A stretch of 64,000 nucleotides of DNA from the NCBI GenBank assembly GCA_049606855.1, contig JBMYVY010000003.1, forward strand, positions 190,855 through 254,854, read 5' to 3'. This document shows positions 25,944 through 35,157 of the stretch, piece by piece. The translations under genes and the position numbers were made by a program. How positions within the stretch are numbered: position 1 is the first letter of the stretch; every line of letters begins with the position of its first letter. The DNA is from JBELHR01 sp049606855 (GTDB taxonomy: Bacteria; Bacteroidota; Bacteroidia; Flavobacteriales; Flavobacteriaceae). Below the pieces are notes generated by a model. That model saw nothing but the letters and a program-made list of their open reading frames with translations. It was not told where the DNA came from and did no database searches.

Positions 25944-26434
25944 TTTGCAACCGAAGCGTTAAAAATATCCTGAGTAATTCGATTAAAGATTTCTTCGTAG
26001 GCAGATTCCTGGGTAGATCCAATTAGTTGTTGGTTACCTGGATAATCGTAGTAGAAAGAAAATCGTTTTTCAAAATTATCCTCTGGGATTAAATTATTAT
26101 AAAACCGAACATTGACTCCAATAGTCAAACGGTTCTGTGCAGCTGTTTGTTCAGCTGTAGCCGACATAGGTGTAATTCGATATTCTACAATCTCTCCCTC
26201 GAATTGAAGGTCGCCTCCGGATTTAACCAAATTTAAATTGGTTTGTCTCAAAAATAAGTCCTGAAGTGCTAAGGTGAAATCTTGACTTAATCCTGGCTCA
26301 ACTAAGGGCGCTGTATTAGGAAAAAAATCAATTTGTATAGTCTTTGCCGCCCCAGTGTTCCCACCAGTGAAAGAATAAACACCACATGCGCTCATAAGAA
26401 CTAGAGCAAATAAGTATGTAAGTCTTTTAATCAT
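25937..26434 (-). CDS. lptE: LPS-assembly lipoprotein LptE family
   Basis: 165 residues with a lipoprotein signal peptide, lipobox MSAC and Cys17, followed by GVYSFTG, a typical opening of Bacteroidota LptE-like lipoproteins. The rest is a compact alpha/beta domain. LptE plugs the LptD barrel that inserts lipopolysaccharide in the outer membrane. lptD is not in the window. Overlaps the following TPR-type gene; 23 bases after the sigma-54 activator. Confidence 0.82.
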   Translation of the reverse strand: MIKRLTYLFALVLMSACGVYSFTGGNTGAAKTIQIDFFPNTAPLVEPGLSQDFTLALQDLFLRQTNLNLVKSGGDLQFEGEIVEYRITPMSATAEQTAAQNRLTIGVNVRFYNNLIPEDNFEKRFSFYYDYPGNQQLIGSTQESAYEEIFNRITQDIFNASVAKW

Positions 26435-26457
26435 AAAAAGCCAAGTTAGGTAAAAAA

Positions 26458-27717
26458 TTAAAGATTATACTGTTTAATTTTTCGATATAGGGTACGTTCT
26501 GAAATCCCAAGTTCTTGTGCTGCTAGTTTTCGCTTCCCTCTGTTTTTGTCCAATGACTTTTTAATCATTTCGATCTCTTTTTCTTGAAGTGAAAGTGGTT
26601 CTTTTTCCTCTTCAATATCTTCAATATAATCATAGGAATGTTCATCGTTATTATCTGAAATAACCGATGGGGTACTGCTTGCAGGAACAACTGTGTCTAC
26701 GCTGGGTACTTCATGAGAAGGAGCATAAATCTTTTGAATCAATTGCTGATTATCATGAGCCACTTCAGCAACATCATCAGACTGAAGCATATCCATAGTG
26801 AGTTTCTTTAAGTCATTGATGTCATTTCGCATATCAAAGAGTATCTTGTACATGATATCTCGCTCTGTAGCGAAGTCACTGTGTGCTTTATTTCCTTCAA
26901 TTAAAGCCGGAACTCCAGAAGATCCGATTCCATTAGTTGGGAGGTAATTACTCAATGTAGTGGCGGAAACCAATCTATTTTCTTCGACGACAGAGATTTG
27001 TTCAGCAATATTTCTCAATTGACGAATGTTCCCAGGAAAACTATAAGAACTTAGTAACTGCTGTGCTTTATCATCTAAACGAACCGTCGGCATTTTATAT
27101 TTTTTCGCAAAATCAACAGCAAACTTCCTGAATAACAGATTGATGTCAGCCTTTCTTTCTCGTAAAGGAGGTAGATTTATTTCAATTGTAGAAAGCCTGT
27201 AATATAAATCTTCTCGAAACTTGTGTTTGGAAATGGCTTGTTGCATGTTGACATTGGTTGCAGCAACTATCCTTACATTCGTCTTTTGGACTTGAGAGGA
27301 GCCCACTTTAATAAACTCACCATTTTCAAGTACTCTTAAGAGTCGCACTTGAGTCGTCAAAGGAAGTTCTCCTACTTCGTCCAAAAAAATGGTCCCTCCA
27401 TCCGCAACTTCAAAATACCCTTTACGTGCAGAGGTTGCACCGGTAAAGGCTCCTTTTTCATGTCCAAAAAGTTCAGAATCGATAGTTCCTTCAGGAATTG
27501 CACCGCAGTTTACAGCAATGTATTTATTGTGTTTTCGGTGAGAGTATTGGTGTATTATTTTAGGAATACTTTCCTTACCAACACCACTTTCTCCAACCAC
27601 TAGAACAGATATGTCTGTAGGGGCAACACGCTCTGCCTTCTCTATGGCACGATTTAATTGAGGGTCATTCCCGATAATTTCAAATCGTTGTTTAATGCTT
27701 TGAATGTTGCTGTCCAT
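26458..27717 (-). CDS. Sigma-54-dependent transcriptional activator without receiver domain
   Basis: 419 residues. The AAA+ domain begins almost at once: Walker A GESGVGKE (42-49), the sigma-54 contact motif GAFTGA (89-94), Walker B FLDE (111-114). A linker of about 110 residues ends in a Glu-rich stretch, and a Fis-type helix-turn-helix closes the protein (KLAAQELGISERTLYRKI). There is no response-regulator or sensor domain, so activity would be set by level or by protein contacts. The conserved GAFTGA shows it can act on sigma-54. It sits two bases after miaB, a common Bacteroidota arrangement. Confidence 0.92.
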   Translation of the reverse strand: MDSNIQSIKQRFEIIGNDPQLNRAIEKAERVAPTDISVLVVGESGVGKESIPKIIHQYSHRKHNKYIAVNCGAIPEGTIDSELFGHEKGAFTGATSARKGYFEVADGGTIFLDEVGELPLTTQVRLLRVLENGEFIKVGSSQVQKTNVRIVAATNVNMQQAISKHKFREDLYYRLSTIEINLPPLRERKADINLLFRKFAVDFAKKYKMPTVRLDDKAQQLLSSYSFPGNIRQLRNIAEQISVVEENRLVSATTLSNYLPTNGIGSSGVPALIEGNKAHSDFATERDIMYKILFDMRNDINDLKKLTMDMLQSDDVAEVAHDNQQLIQKIYAPSHEVPSVDTVVPASSTPSVISDNNDEHSYDYIEDIEEEKEPLSLQEKEIEMIKKSLDKNRGKRKLAAQELGISERTLYRKIKQYNL

Positions 27718-27719
27718 AA

Positions 27720-29192
27720 TTAAATGTTGTTTGGTGAATATCCTACAGAGTTACCTATTAATGTAGCTGAAGTACAATCTTCGTTTTTCACCATCACAAA
27801 ATCACCTACCTTATATTGTTCTCCACGATCATTTTCCTTAGGGAATACAATTACAATATTCTGTGTATTTCTTCCCATCCAAAAATCTTCAGATTTTTTT
27901 GAGGTTCCTTCAATTAGAACTTCCTCGGTCTTTCCTAAATGTTCTTTGACTCTGAAAAAAGAGTGCTCTTGTTGCAAAGCGATAATTTCTTGAAGCCTTC
28001 TTTTCTTAACATCTGATGGAACATCGTCTGGATATTTTTTTGCTGCCAAAGTACCAGGTCGTTCAGAATAAGCAAACATGAATCCATAATCGTATTTTAC
28101 ATAACGCATAAGATCTAGAGTATCCTGGTGATCTTGCTCTGTTTCTCCGCAGAATCCAATAATCATATCTTGAGTAATAGCCATGTCAGGAACAATAGCA
28201 CGAATTTTATCAACTAGAGCAAAATATTCCTCTCTTGTATGTTGACGATTCATTTTCTTTAAAATGGCATTTGACCCACTTTGAACAGGCAGGTGTAAAG
28301 TTTTACAAATATTATGATGTGCTGCCATAGTGGTTAAAACGTTTTCCGAAATATCTTGAGGATTTGAAGTAAAAAATCGAACCCTAGTTTTTGGAAATGC
28401 AGTTGCAACCATATCCAATAATTGAGCAAAATCTACAGCAGTTGCTTGAGCAATTTCAGATGCTTTAGAAAAATCTTTTTTAAGACCTCCTCCGTACCAT
28501 AAATAGGAATCTACATTTTGCCCTAACAAAGTGATTTCTTTGAATCCTTTTTCTACCATTTCCCCAATTTCTTTTAAAATACTTTGAGGTTCTCTTGAAC
28601 GTTCGCGGCCTCGAGTAAACGGAACAACGCAGAAAGTACACATATTATCACAACCACGAGTGATGGACACAAATGCACTTACGCCATTGGAATTCAGACG
28701 AACTGGGGCAACATCAGCATAAGTTTCTTCTTTAGAAAGAATAACATTGATTGCATCACGCCCTGCATTAACATCTTCCAGTAAGTTTGGAATATCACGA
28801 TAAGCATCTGGACCAACAACCAAATCCACGATTTTTTCCTCTTCTAAAAATTTAGTTTTCAATCTTTCAGCCATACAACCAAGAACACCAACTTTCATCT
28901 TTGGGTTTTGTTCTCGCTTAACGCTGTTGTATTTTTCTAAACGCTTTCGAATTGTTTGCTCCGCTTTTTCTCTGATAGAGCAAGTATTTACCAAAACCAA
29001 GTCTGCCTCAGCCATATTACTCGTGGTATTATAACCCTCTTCCGCAAGAATTGAAGCAACAATTTCGCTATCATTCATATTCATTTGACAACCGTATGAT
29101 TCAATGAAAAGCTTCTTGCTGTTAGATGCTTTCCCGTCCATCATAAGAGACTGGCCTTGTTTGTCTTTATCTATAATTTTTTCTGTATGCAT
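27720..29192 (-). CDS. miaB: tRNA-2-methylthio-N6-isopentenyladenosine methylthiotransferase MiaB
   Basis: 490 residues from the ATG at 29192. The frame is open to 29240, but that part contains the TATATTTG promoter box and is unlikely to be translated. N-terminal UPF0004 domain cysteines are in ESYGCQMN, NTCSIRE and LGCMAERL. The radical SAM CxxxCxxC is in RGCDNMCTFC, and a C-terminal TRAM domain follows. Adds the methylthio group to A37 of tRNAs reading UNN codons using two iron-sulfur clusters. First gene of miaB-activator-lptE-TPR-secG. Confidence 0.95.
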   Translation of the reverse strand: MHTEKIIDKDKQGQSLMMDGKASNSKKLFIESYGCQMNMNDSEIVASILAEEGYNTTSNMAEADLVLVNTCSIREKAEQTIRKRLEKYNSVKREQNPKMKVGVLGCMAERLKTKFLEEEKIVDLVVGPDAYRDIPNLLEDVNAGRDAINVILSKEETYADVAPVRLNSNGVSAFVSITRGCDNMCTFCVVPFTRGRERSREPQSILKEIGEMVEKGFKEITLLGQNVDSYLWYGGGLKKDFSKASEIAQATAVDFAQLLDMVATAFPKTRVRFFTSNPQDISENVLTTMAAHHNICKTLHLPVQSGSNAILKKMNRQHTREEYFALVDKIRAIVPDMAITQDMIIGFCGETEQDHQDTLDLMRYVKYDYGFMFAYSERPGTLAAKKYPDDVPSDVKKRRLQEIIALQQEHSFFRVKEHLGKTEEVLIEGTSKKSEDFWMGRNTQNIVIVFPKENDRGEQYKVGDFVMVKNEDCTSATLIGNSVGYSPNNI

Positions 29193-29210
29193 TTTATTAT
29201 TTTGGGTTTG

Positions 29211-29218
29211 CAAATATA
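29211..29218 (-). promoter_or_regulatory. -7 box of the miaB promoter
   Basis: TATATTTG on the minus strand, 18 bases before the chosen miaB ATG. A clear -33 TTTG is not seen at 19-21 bases; the palindrome at 29226-29240 occupies most of the region between the boxes. Confidence 0.5.
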
Positions 29219-29225
29219 CAAAAAG

Positions 29226-29240
29226 ATGACAATTTGTCAT
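29226..29240. promoter_or_regulatory. 15-base perfect palindrome, possible operator
   Basis: ATGACAA-T-TTGTCAT lies seven bases upstream of the miaB -7 box, where a repressor or activator dimer could control RNA polymerase. The divergent topA promoter is 65 bases away. Confidence 0.4.
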
Positions 29241-29304
29241 TAAAAAAATGTACTCATTCTTTCAGGAAATATTCAGTCTTGGGAACTAATAAAAAAAATT
29301 GCCC

Positions 29305-29312
29305 TACTTTTG
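29305..29312 (+). promoter_or_regulatory. -7 box of the topA promoter
   Basis: TACTTTTG fits TAnnTTTG and lies 29 bases before the topA ATG. The best -33 candidate (CTTG, 29278-29281) is 23 bases away, longer than usual. Confidence 0.4.
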
Positions 29313-29341
29313 TAGCCAAAAATCAAGCGTAATTTCATTCT

Positions 29342-31828
29342 ATGGCAAAGAATTTAGTGATTGTAGAGTCACCTGCAAAAGCAAAAACAATTGAAAAGTT
29401 TTTAGGGAAGGATTATCAAGTGGAGTCCTGTTTTGGTCATATCGCCGATTTGCCTTCGGGTGAACTGGGGGTTGATGTCGATGGTGATTTTGAACCTAAA
29501 TATGTGGTTTCTGACGATAAGAAATCTGTAGTATCAAAACTCAAATCTTTGGCTAAGAAATCTGATGTTGTATGGTTAGCGAGTGATGAGGACCGTGAAG
29601 GAGAAGCAATTGCTTGGCACTTGCAGGAACAATTAAAGCTCAATGATAAAGAGACCAAAAGAATTGTTTTTCATGAAATTACGAAAAAAGCAATCTTAAA
29701 GGCCATAGAAAACCCTAGAGAGATTAATCATAATATGGTTAACGCTCAACAAGCGAGAAGAGTACTAGATAGAATTGTCGGGTACGAATTGTCTCCGGTG
29801 TTGTGGAGAAAGGTTAAAGGAGGCCTTTCAGCGGGAAGAGTGCAGTCGGTTGCAGTTCGCCTAATTGTGGAAAGGGAACGTTCTATTTTAGGTTTTAATT
29901 CGGAAACCTTTTACAAAGTTGTTGCTGAATTTAAGACACCTCAAGGAAAAGTGTTTAAGGCCAATTTGCCAAAACAATTTGAAAATAAGCAAAATGCATT
30001 AGACTTTTTAAATAGTTGTATTGGAGCTGATTTTTCTGTTCAGAGTCTTCAGAAAAAACCTGCATCTAAATCACCCTCCGCGCCTTTTACGACTTCTACA
30101 TTGCAACAAGAAGCTTCAAGGAAATTAGCTTTTCCGGTGGCCAAAACCATGATGGTGGCTCAACGACTATATGAAGCAGGTTTGATTACCTATATGAGAA
30201 CGGATTCGGTGAATTTATCAAATGACGCGAAGACTGCAGCTCAAAATGAAATCATTAGATCTTATGGTGAGGAATTTTCAAAACCAAGAGATTTTAGAAC
30301 AAAATCAAAAGGAGCTCAAGAAGCGCACGAGGCAATTAGACCAACCAATTTAGAAAATCATTCTATCTCAGGTGACTTTGATCAGTCTCGATTATATGAG
30401 CTGATATGGAAAAGGACAGTTGCTTCTCAGATGAGTGATGCGCAATTAGAGCGCACAGTTGCACGTATAAAAAATGACAGAAATAAGGAATTACTTTCCG
30501 CTCGTGGAGAAATGATTAAGTTCGAAGGGTTCCTAAAAGTATATTTAGAAGGAGTAGATAACGAAGAGGATGATCAGGCAGGAATGCTTCCTAAATTGGA
30601 AGAGGGAATGAATCTTGATATGAAAAACATGGATGCGACTCAAAGGTTTTCAAAAGCTCCATATCGATTTACGGAAGCGAGTTTGGTAAAACAGCTTGAA
30701 GAACTTGGTATTGGTAGACCCTCTACTTACGCACCTACTATTTCAACGATCCAAAGACGTAATTATGTGGAAAAGGGTAGTGCCGAAGGTAAGGAAAGAT
30801 CCTATGAAAAACTTGTAATTAAGAACGGAGCGGTTGAGCAACAAGTTTTAAAAGAGAACGTTGGAGCGGATAAGGGTAAATTGATTCCTACAGATATTGG
30901 AATGATTGTAAATGATTTCTTGACAGGTAATTTTCCTGCGATTATGGAGTACAGCTTTACCTCTAAAGCAGAGGAAGTAATGGATGAAATCGCTGAAGGG
31001 AAAGAGGATTGGAAAAAGGTAACCGAACGTTTCTATAAAGATTTCCATCATTCTGTAAAGGAGGTTTCTGAACATGCTCAAAGAGAAAGTGGAGAGCGTA
31101 TTTTAGGGGAGGATCCAAAAACTGGAAAAACTGTTTTGGTTCGACTTGGTAAATTTGGTCCAATAGCTCAAATTGGAAGTCCGGATGATGAAGAAAAGCA
31201 GTTTGCTTCGCTTCAAAAAGATCAACATTTGGGAACCATTACATTGGAGGAAGCATTGGATTTATTCTTGCTTCCTAAAAATCTTGGAACCTATGAAGGT
31301 GAGGAAGTAATAGTTTCTAACGGTCGATTTGGACCTTATATTCGATTTGGCAAAACCTATGTTTCACTTCCTAAAGACGTTGAGCCTTTAAATGTTGATA
31401 TGGCAATTGCCACTGAATTAATAATTGAAAAACAAAAGGCAGATGCGCCTATAGCCTTTTATGAGGAGTTGCCTGTGCAAAAAGGAGTTGGTCGATTTGG
31501 ACCTTATTTGAAATGGAACAGCATATTTATCAATGTGAATAAGAAATACAATTTTGATGCATTAAGCCAGTCTGATATTGAAGAACTCATTGAAGACAAG
31601 AAGCAAAAGGAGCGTGACAAAATTATTCATAATTGGGAAGAGCAAGGAATACGAGTTGAAAAAGCACGATGGGGAAGATCCAATATTATTAAAGGCAAAA
31701 CTAAGATAGAACTCCCTAAAACAGTGGATGCGGCAGCACTTACTTTAGGGGATGTTGAGGAAATTTTGGCTAAGAATGCCCCCAAAAAAAGGAAGACTAC
31801 TCGAAAAACTACGAAAAAAAAGAGCTAA
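29342..31828 (+). CDS. topA: DNA topoisomerase I
   Basis: 828-residue type IA topoisomerase that relaxes negative supercoils. The N-terminal TOPRIM domain starts with NLVIVESPAKAKTIEKFLG and has SDEDREGEAIAWHL near residue 80. The active-site tyrosine is in ITYMRTDSVNLS near residue 285. The C-terminal part carries repeated GRFGPY motifs rather than zinc fingers and ends in a Lys/Arg-rich tail. The length is typical for Bacteroidota. Upstream of the arginase-fold gene and gldK. Confidence 0.97.
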   Translation: MAKNLVIVESPAKAKTIEKFLGKDYQVESCFGHIADLPSGELGVDVDGDFEPKYVVSDDKKSVVSKLKSLAKKSDVVWLASDEDREGEAIAWHLQEQLKLNDKETKRIVFHEITKKAILKAIENPREINHNMVNAQQARRVLDRIVGYELSPVLWRKVKGGLSAGRVQSVAVRLIVERERSILGFNSETFYKVVAEFKTPQGKVFKANLPKQFENKQNALDFLNSCIGADFSVQSLQKKPASKSPSAPFTTSTLQQEASRKLAFPVAKTMMVAQRLYEAGLITYMRTDSVNLSNDAKTAAQNEIIRSYGEEFSKPRDFRTKSKGAQEAHEAIRPTNLENHSISGDFDQSRLYELIWKRTVASQMSDAQLERTVARIKNDRNKELLSARGEMIKFEGFLKVYLEGVDNEEDDQAGMLPKLEEGMNLDMKNMDATQRFSKAPYRFTEASLVKQLEELGIGRPSTYAPTISTIQRRNYVEKGSAEGKERSYEKLVIKNGAVEQQVLKENVGADKGKLIPTDIGMIVNDFLTGNFPAIMEYSFTSKAEEVMDEIAEGKEDWKKVTERFYKDFHHSVKEVSEHAQRESGERILGEDPKTGKTVLVRLGKFGPIAQIGSPDDEEKQFASLQKDQHLGTITLEEALDLFLLPKNLGTYEGEEVIVSNGRFGPYIRFGKTYVSLPKDVEPLNVDMAIATELIIEKQKADAPIAFYEELPVQKGVGRFGPYLKWNSIFINVNKKYNFDALSQSDIEELIEDKKQKERDKIIHNWEEQGIRVEKARWGRSNIIKGKTKIELPKTVDAAALTLGDVEEILAKNAPKKRKTTRKTTKKKS

Positions 31829-31853
31829 AGTAAGTCTAATTCAAATTTTAGTG

Positions 31854-31861
31854 TAAATTTG
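31854..31861 (+). promoter_or_regulatory. -7 box before the arginase-fold gene
   Basis: TAAATTTG matches TAnnTTTG and lies 30 bases ahead of the ATG at 31892. No convincing -33 box. Confidence 0.35.
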
Positions 31862-31891
31862 GATTAATAGAATAATAGTTACCCCTTTGAT

Positions 31892-33019
31892 ATGCTTTCA
31901 GCTTACCTAAATCCTATTTCGAAAGATGTAGCTCAAGAGCTTTTGCTCTTGGGGAAAGGACATTGTGGGAATAAACTAAAAATCCACACTGAAGAAGATT
32001 CACTCCCTGAATTATCTAATCTCGATATTGCTGTTTTTACAATCGGAGAACCTAAACGCCATGATGCGATTCGAAAAGAATTTTATCAATTGTACTCAGG
32101 TAATTGGAAATTGACTGTAGCTGATTTGGGAAATCTCATTCCTGGAAGTGAAAATACAGATACTTTTTTTGCGGTTAAGCAGATTTGCAACACTTTATTG
32201 AAAAACAATGTGATTCCTGTAGTTATAGGAGTTGGGCATGAATTGACTTACTCTTGTTACCGGGCATTTGATGATCTAGAACAAACGGTCAATTTGGCTG
32301 TCGTCGATTCTAAGTTTGATTTGGGCAGTATCGATCAGGAAATAAGTGCTCATTCTTATTTGAGTCATATTGTAATGGAAGAGCCTAATAATCTTTTTAA
32401 TTTTTCCAATATAGGTTATCAAACGTATTATAATGCTCAAGAGGAATTAGATTTAATTGATTCTTTGGCATTTGATGCTTATCGATTAGGTGAGGCAAAG
32501 GACTTAACGATTATTGAACCCATTTTTAGAGACTCAGATATTGTGAGTATTGATTTGTCTTCATTGAGAAATGCAGAATCACCGGGATGCAAATCAAATG
32601 GTCCAAATGGATTTTATGCAGATGAAATCTGCGCGATCTCTCGTTATGCTGGGATAAGCGATAAATTGAGCTTGTTTGGGATGTTTGAGTATGAACCATT
32701 AATGGATAGAGAAGGGATGACAGCAAAATTGATGGCTCAGATGATTTGGTATTTTATTGAAGGAGTCAGTTATAGGGCTAAGGATTTTCCGTTTGGAACA
32801 AAAAAGAATTATTTCAAGTACATCGTTCCTCATCAAGAAGAGGAAATAAACTTCTATAAAAGCGACAAAAGTGGTCGATGGTGGATGGAAATAAAAAACG
32901 ATGTACACAATAAATACGATAGACATTCGTTAGTACCATGTACTTATGAAGATTATTTGGAAGCATGTGAGCAGAGAGTGCCAGAACGTTGGTTTAAGGC
33001 ATTAAAAAAGTTTTCGTGA
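31892..33019 (+). CDS. Arginase/formimidoylglutamase-fold protein with altered metal site
   Basis: 375 residues of the ureohydrolase fold. The three metal motifs are recognisable but changed: GGDH is GVGH (His116 kept); DAHxD is DSKFD (Asp139 and Asp143 kept, His replaced by Lys141); SxDxDxxDP is SIDLSSL (Asp221 kept, second Asp replaced by Ser223). Two of six usual manganese ligands are thus missing, so normal arginase or formimidoylglutamase activity is doubtful. It stands between topA and gldKLMN, an order I recall from other Bacteroidota. A role linked to gliding or type IX secretion is only a guess. Confidence 0.8.
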   Translation: MLSAYLNPISKDVAQELLLLGKGHCGNKLKIHTEEDSLPELSNLDIAVFTIGEPKRHDAIRKEFYQLYSGNWKLTVADLGNLIPGSENTDTFFAVKQICNTLLKNNVIPVVIGVGHELTYSCYRAFDDLEQTVNLAVVDSKFDLGSIDQEISAHSYLSHIVMEEPNNLFNFSNIGYQTYYNAQEELDLIDSLAFDAYRLGEAKDLTIIEPIFRDSDIVSIDLSSLRNAESPGCKSNGPNGFYADEICAISRYAGISDKLSLFGMFEYEPLMDREGMTAKLMAQMIWYFIEGVSYRAKDFPFGTKKNYFKYIVPHQEEEINFYKSDKSGRWWMEIKNDVHNKYDRHSLVPCTYEDYLEACEQRVPERWFKALKKFS

Positions 33020-33029
33020 TTTCATGAAT

Positions 33030-33060
33030 TTTGAATAGAATAAAAAATATTATAGGTTTA
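33030..33060 (+). promoter_or_regulatory. Promoter of the gldKLMN operon
   Basis: TTTG at 33030-33033, 19 bases, TAGGTTTA at 33053-33060 (last base differs from consensus). Only five bases separate the box from the gldK ATG, so the transcript would have almost no leader. Confidence 0.5.
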
Positions 33061-33065
33061 CAAAC

Positions 33066-34457
33066 ATGATAAAGAACATAGTAGGAATAGCCCTTTTGGG
33101 ATTGATTTTATCGAACTGTGGGACAGGAAGCGATCGTGGAGAACTCGTTACTAGTAATGGAGGATCCAAGTGGTATGCTGAAAAGCCACATGGTATGGTA
33201 CTGGTACCATCAGGTTCGTTTACTATGGGGAAGGAAGATGAAGATGTAATTGGAAGTTTAAATACCCCGACAAGAACAGTTACTGTTAAACAATACTTCA
33301 TGGATGAAACTGAAGTAACGAACGCTGAATACAAAAGCTTTGTTACTTGGGTAAGAGATTCCATTGTAAGAACTAAATTGGCTCTAGCAGCAGATTTAAA
33401 ATCTTATGCAAATACTGCTCCAACAGATGCAAGAGGAAGGCGAAATGTGGAAGGAATCGAGCGTTATGCTTTTAGAGCGCCACAAGATCCAAATTCATTA
33501 ACTCCGTATGAGCAATATATGAACGACTATTATGGTGGTGTTGGAGATGTGAATTCCGAAACTCAGGGAAGAGCATTGGATTGGTCTGAAGATTTGATAT
33601 GGGACACTTCAAATTACCCAGATGTTGAATATGTCGAGGTAATGGATGAAATGTATTTACCTGTTGAAGAAACCTATGACGGAAGAAGAATTTTAGATGT
33701 TAAAAAATTGAATTTTGCTTTTTCATGGTTTGATAATGCGAATGCAGCCAATGAAGGGCAGGGAAGAAAGGACTTTATAAAAAGAGAAGTAGTGAATGTT
33801 TATCCGGATACAACAGTATGGATAAAGGATTTCAATTATAGCTATAATGATCCAATGCATCAAAATTATTTTTGGCATGAAGCCTTTGCTGACTATCCTG
33901 TGGTAGGAGTGACTTGGGATCAGGCAAGAGCATTTTGTAATTGGAGAACAAAGAAGAGAAACGATTATTTGAGAACTAAACAAGGAGCCGCTTTAGTCCC
34001 TTATTTTAGATTACCAACTGAAGCGGAATGGGAATATGCCGCAAGAGGTGGTCTTGATTTCGGGAAATTTCCATGGGGTGGACCGTACACAACAAGTGAT
34101 CGAGGATGTTTTTTAGCAAACTTTAAACCAGTGCGAGGAGATTATGCAGTTGATGGTGCTCTTTATACTATGGAGGCCAAATCATATAATGCCAACGACT
34201 ATGGATTGTATAATATGGCAGGAAATGTTTCGGAGTGGACCGGCACCGCATATAACGATGCTTCTTATGGACTAGGTTCTACCATGAATCCTAGTGTAGA
34301 GGACGCTACAAATCCCAAAAAAGTAATTCGAGGAGGATCATGGAAGGATATTGCCTACTTTTTGGAAGTGAGCACAAGAGATTATGAATACGCAGATACA
34401 GCTAGATCTTATATTGGATTTAGAACAGTTCAAGACTATTTAGGAAAAGATAAATAA
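33066..34457 (+). CDS. gldK: Gliding motility / type IX secretion lipoprotein GldK
   Basis: 463 residues with a lipoprotein signal (lipobox LSNC, Cys18) and a formylglycine-generating-enzyme (SUMF1) fold. Fold signatures are MVLVPSGSFTMGKEDED, VTNAEYKSF, FRLPTEAEWEYAARGG and the C-terminal VIRGGSWKD. GldK forms, with GldN, the periplasmic ring of the type IX secretion system attached to the outer membrane. It is a structural relative, not an active sulfatase modifier. First of four adjacent genes in the conserved order gldK-L-M-N. Confidence 0.96.
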   Translation: MIKNIVGIALLGLILSNCGTGSDRGELVTSNGGSKWYAEKPHGMVLVPSGSFTMGKEDEDVIGSLNTPTRTVTVKQYFMDETEVTNAEYKSFVTWVRDSIVRTKLALAADLKSYANTAPTDARGRRNVEGIERYAFRAPQDPNSLTPYEQYMNDYYGGVGDVNSETQGRALDWSEDLIWDTSNYPDVEYVEVMDEMYLPVEETYDGRRILDVKKLNFAFSWFDNANAANEGQGRKDFIKREVVNVYPDTTVWIKDFNYSYNDPMHQNYFWHEAFADYPVVGVTWDQARAFCNWRTKKRNDYLRTKQGAALVPYFRLPTEAEWEYAARGGLDFGKFPWGGPYTTSDRGCFLANFKPVRGDYAVDGALYTMEAKSYNANDYGLYNMAGNVSEWTGTAYNDASYGLGSTMNPSVEDATNPKKVIRGGSWKDIAYFLEVSTRDYEYADTARSYIGFRTVQDYLGKDK

Positions 34458-34498
34458 AATATACCCTTAAGTAAAACACGAAAAAAAATCAACTAATC

Positions 34499-35131
34499 AT
34501 GAGTACAACAGCAAACAAAAAGAAATTTATTAATATGGTATATGGTCTAGGAGCGGCCATTGTGATTCTTGGAGCATTGTTTAAGATTCAACATATCAAC
34601 ATCGGATTTATAACAGGAGGATTAGTGTTGTCCATAGGTTTAGTTACTGAGGCTATAATTTTTGTGATTTCCGCTTTTGACACACCGGAGGAAGATTTAG
34701 ACTGGACTAAGGTTTATCCTCAATTAGCTGGAGGAACAGCAGGGAAAAAGACTGAAAGTCCTGATGGATTGCTTTCAAAGAAGCTAGATGAAATGTTAAA
34801 AGAAGCAAATTTGGATTCAAAACTTTTGGAGGATTTAACCAAGAGCATTCAAAATTTTGAAGGAGCAGCTAAGGTTATGGGACCGGCTTCTGAGACCATT
34901 GCATCTTCCAACAAGTACAATGAAGAAATGACTAGGGCTGCAGAACAAATGCAGAAATTGAATGAGTTATATGCTTCTCAAATGCAATCGGCTTCTATGC
35001 AGGCTAATGCAAATGCTGAGATGGCTGAAAACTCTCAAAAACTTAAAGAACAAATGGAATCTTTGGCGAGCAATTTAAGCTCTCTAAACGATGTCTATGG
35101 CGGAATGCTTTCTGCAATGAACAAAAACTAA
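34499..35131 (+). CDS. gldL: Type IX secretion / gliding motor protein GldL
   Basis: 210 residues: two membrane helices (about 13-31 and 38-60) followed by a cytoplasmic, coiled-coil-like tail. Charged residues of the proton-driven motor are present within the helices: Lys29 and His32 in ALFKIQH and Glu51 in LVTEAIIF. GldL forms the pentameric ring around the GldM dimer and converts the proton gradient into rotation. 41 bases after gldK. Confidence 0.95.
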   Translation: MSTTANKKKFINMVYGLGAAIVILGALFKIQHINIGFITGGLVLSIGLVTEAIIFVISAFDTPEEDLDWTKVYPQLAGGTAGKKTESPDGLLSKKLDEMLKEANLDSKLLEDLTKSIQNFEGAAKVMGPASETIASSNKYNEEMTRAAEQMQKLNELYASQMQSASMQANANAEMAENSQKLKEQMESLASNLSSLNDVYGGMLSAMNKN

Positions 35132-35157
35132 GTTTTAACCCCTAAAGATTTACCATT

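Noticed and set aside
29193..29240. N-terminal extension of miaB with an ATG at 29240
   Set aside because: It contains the TATATTTG promoter box and half of the palindrome; the ATG at 29192 fits better.
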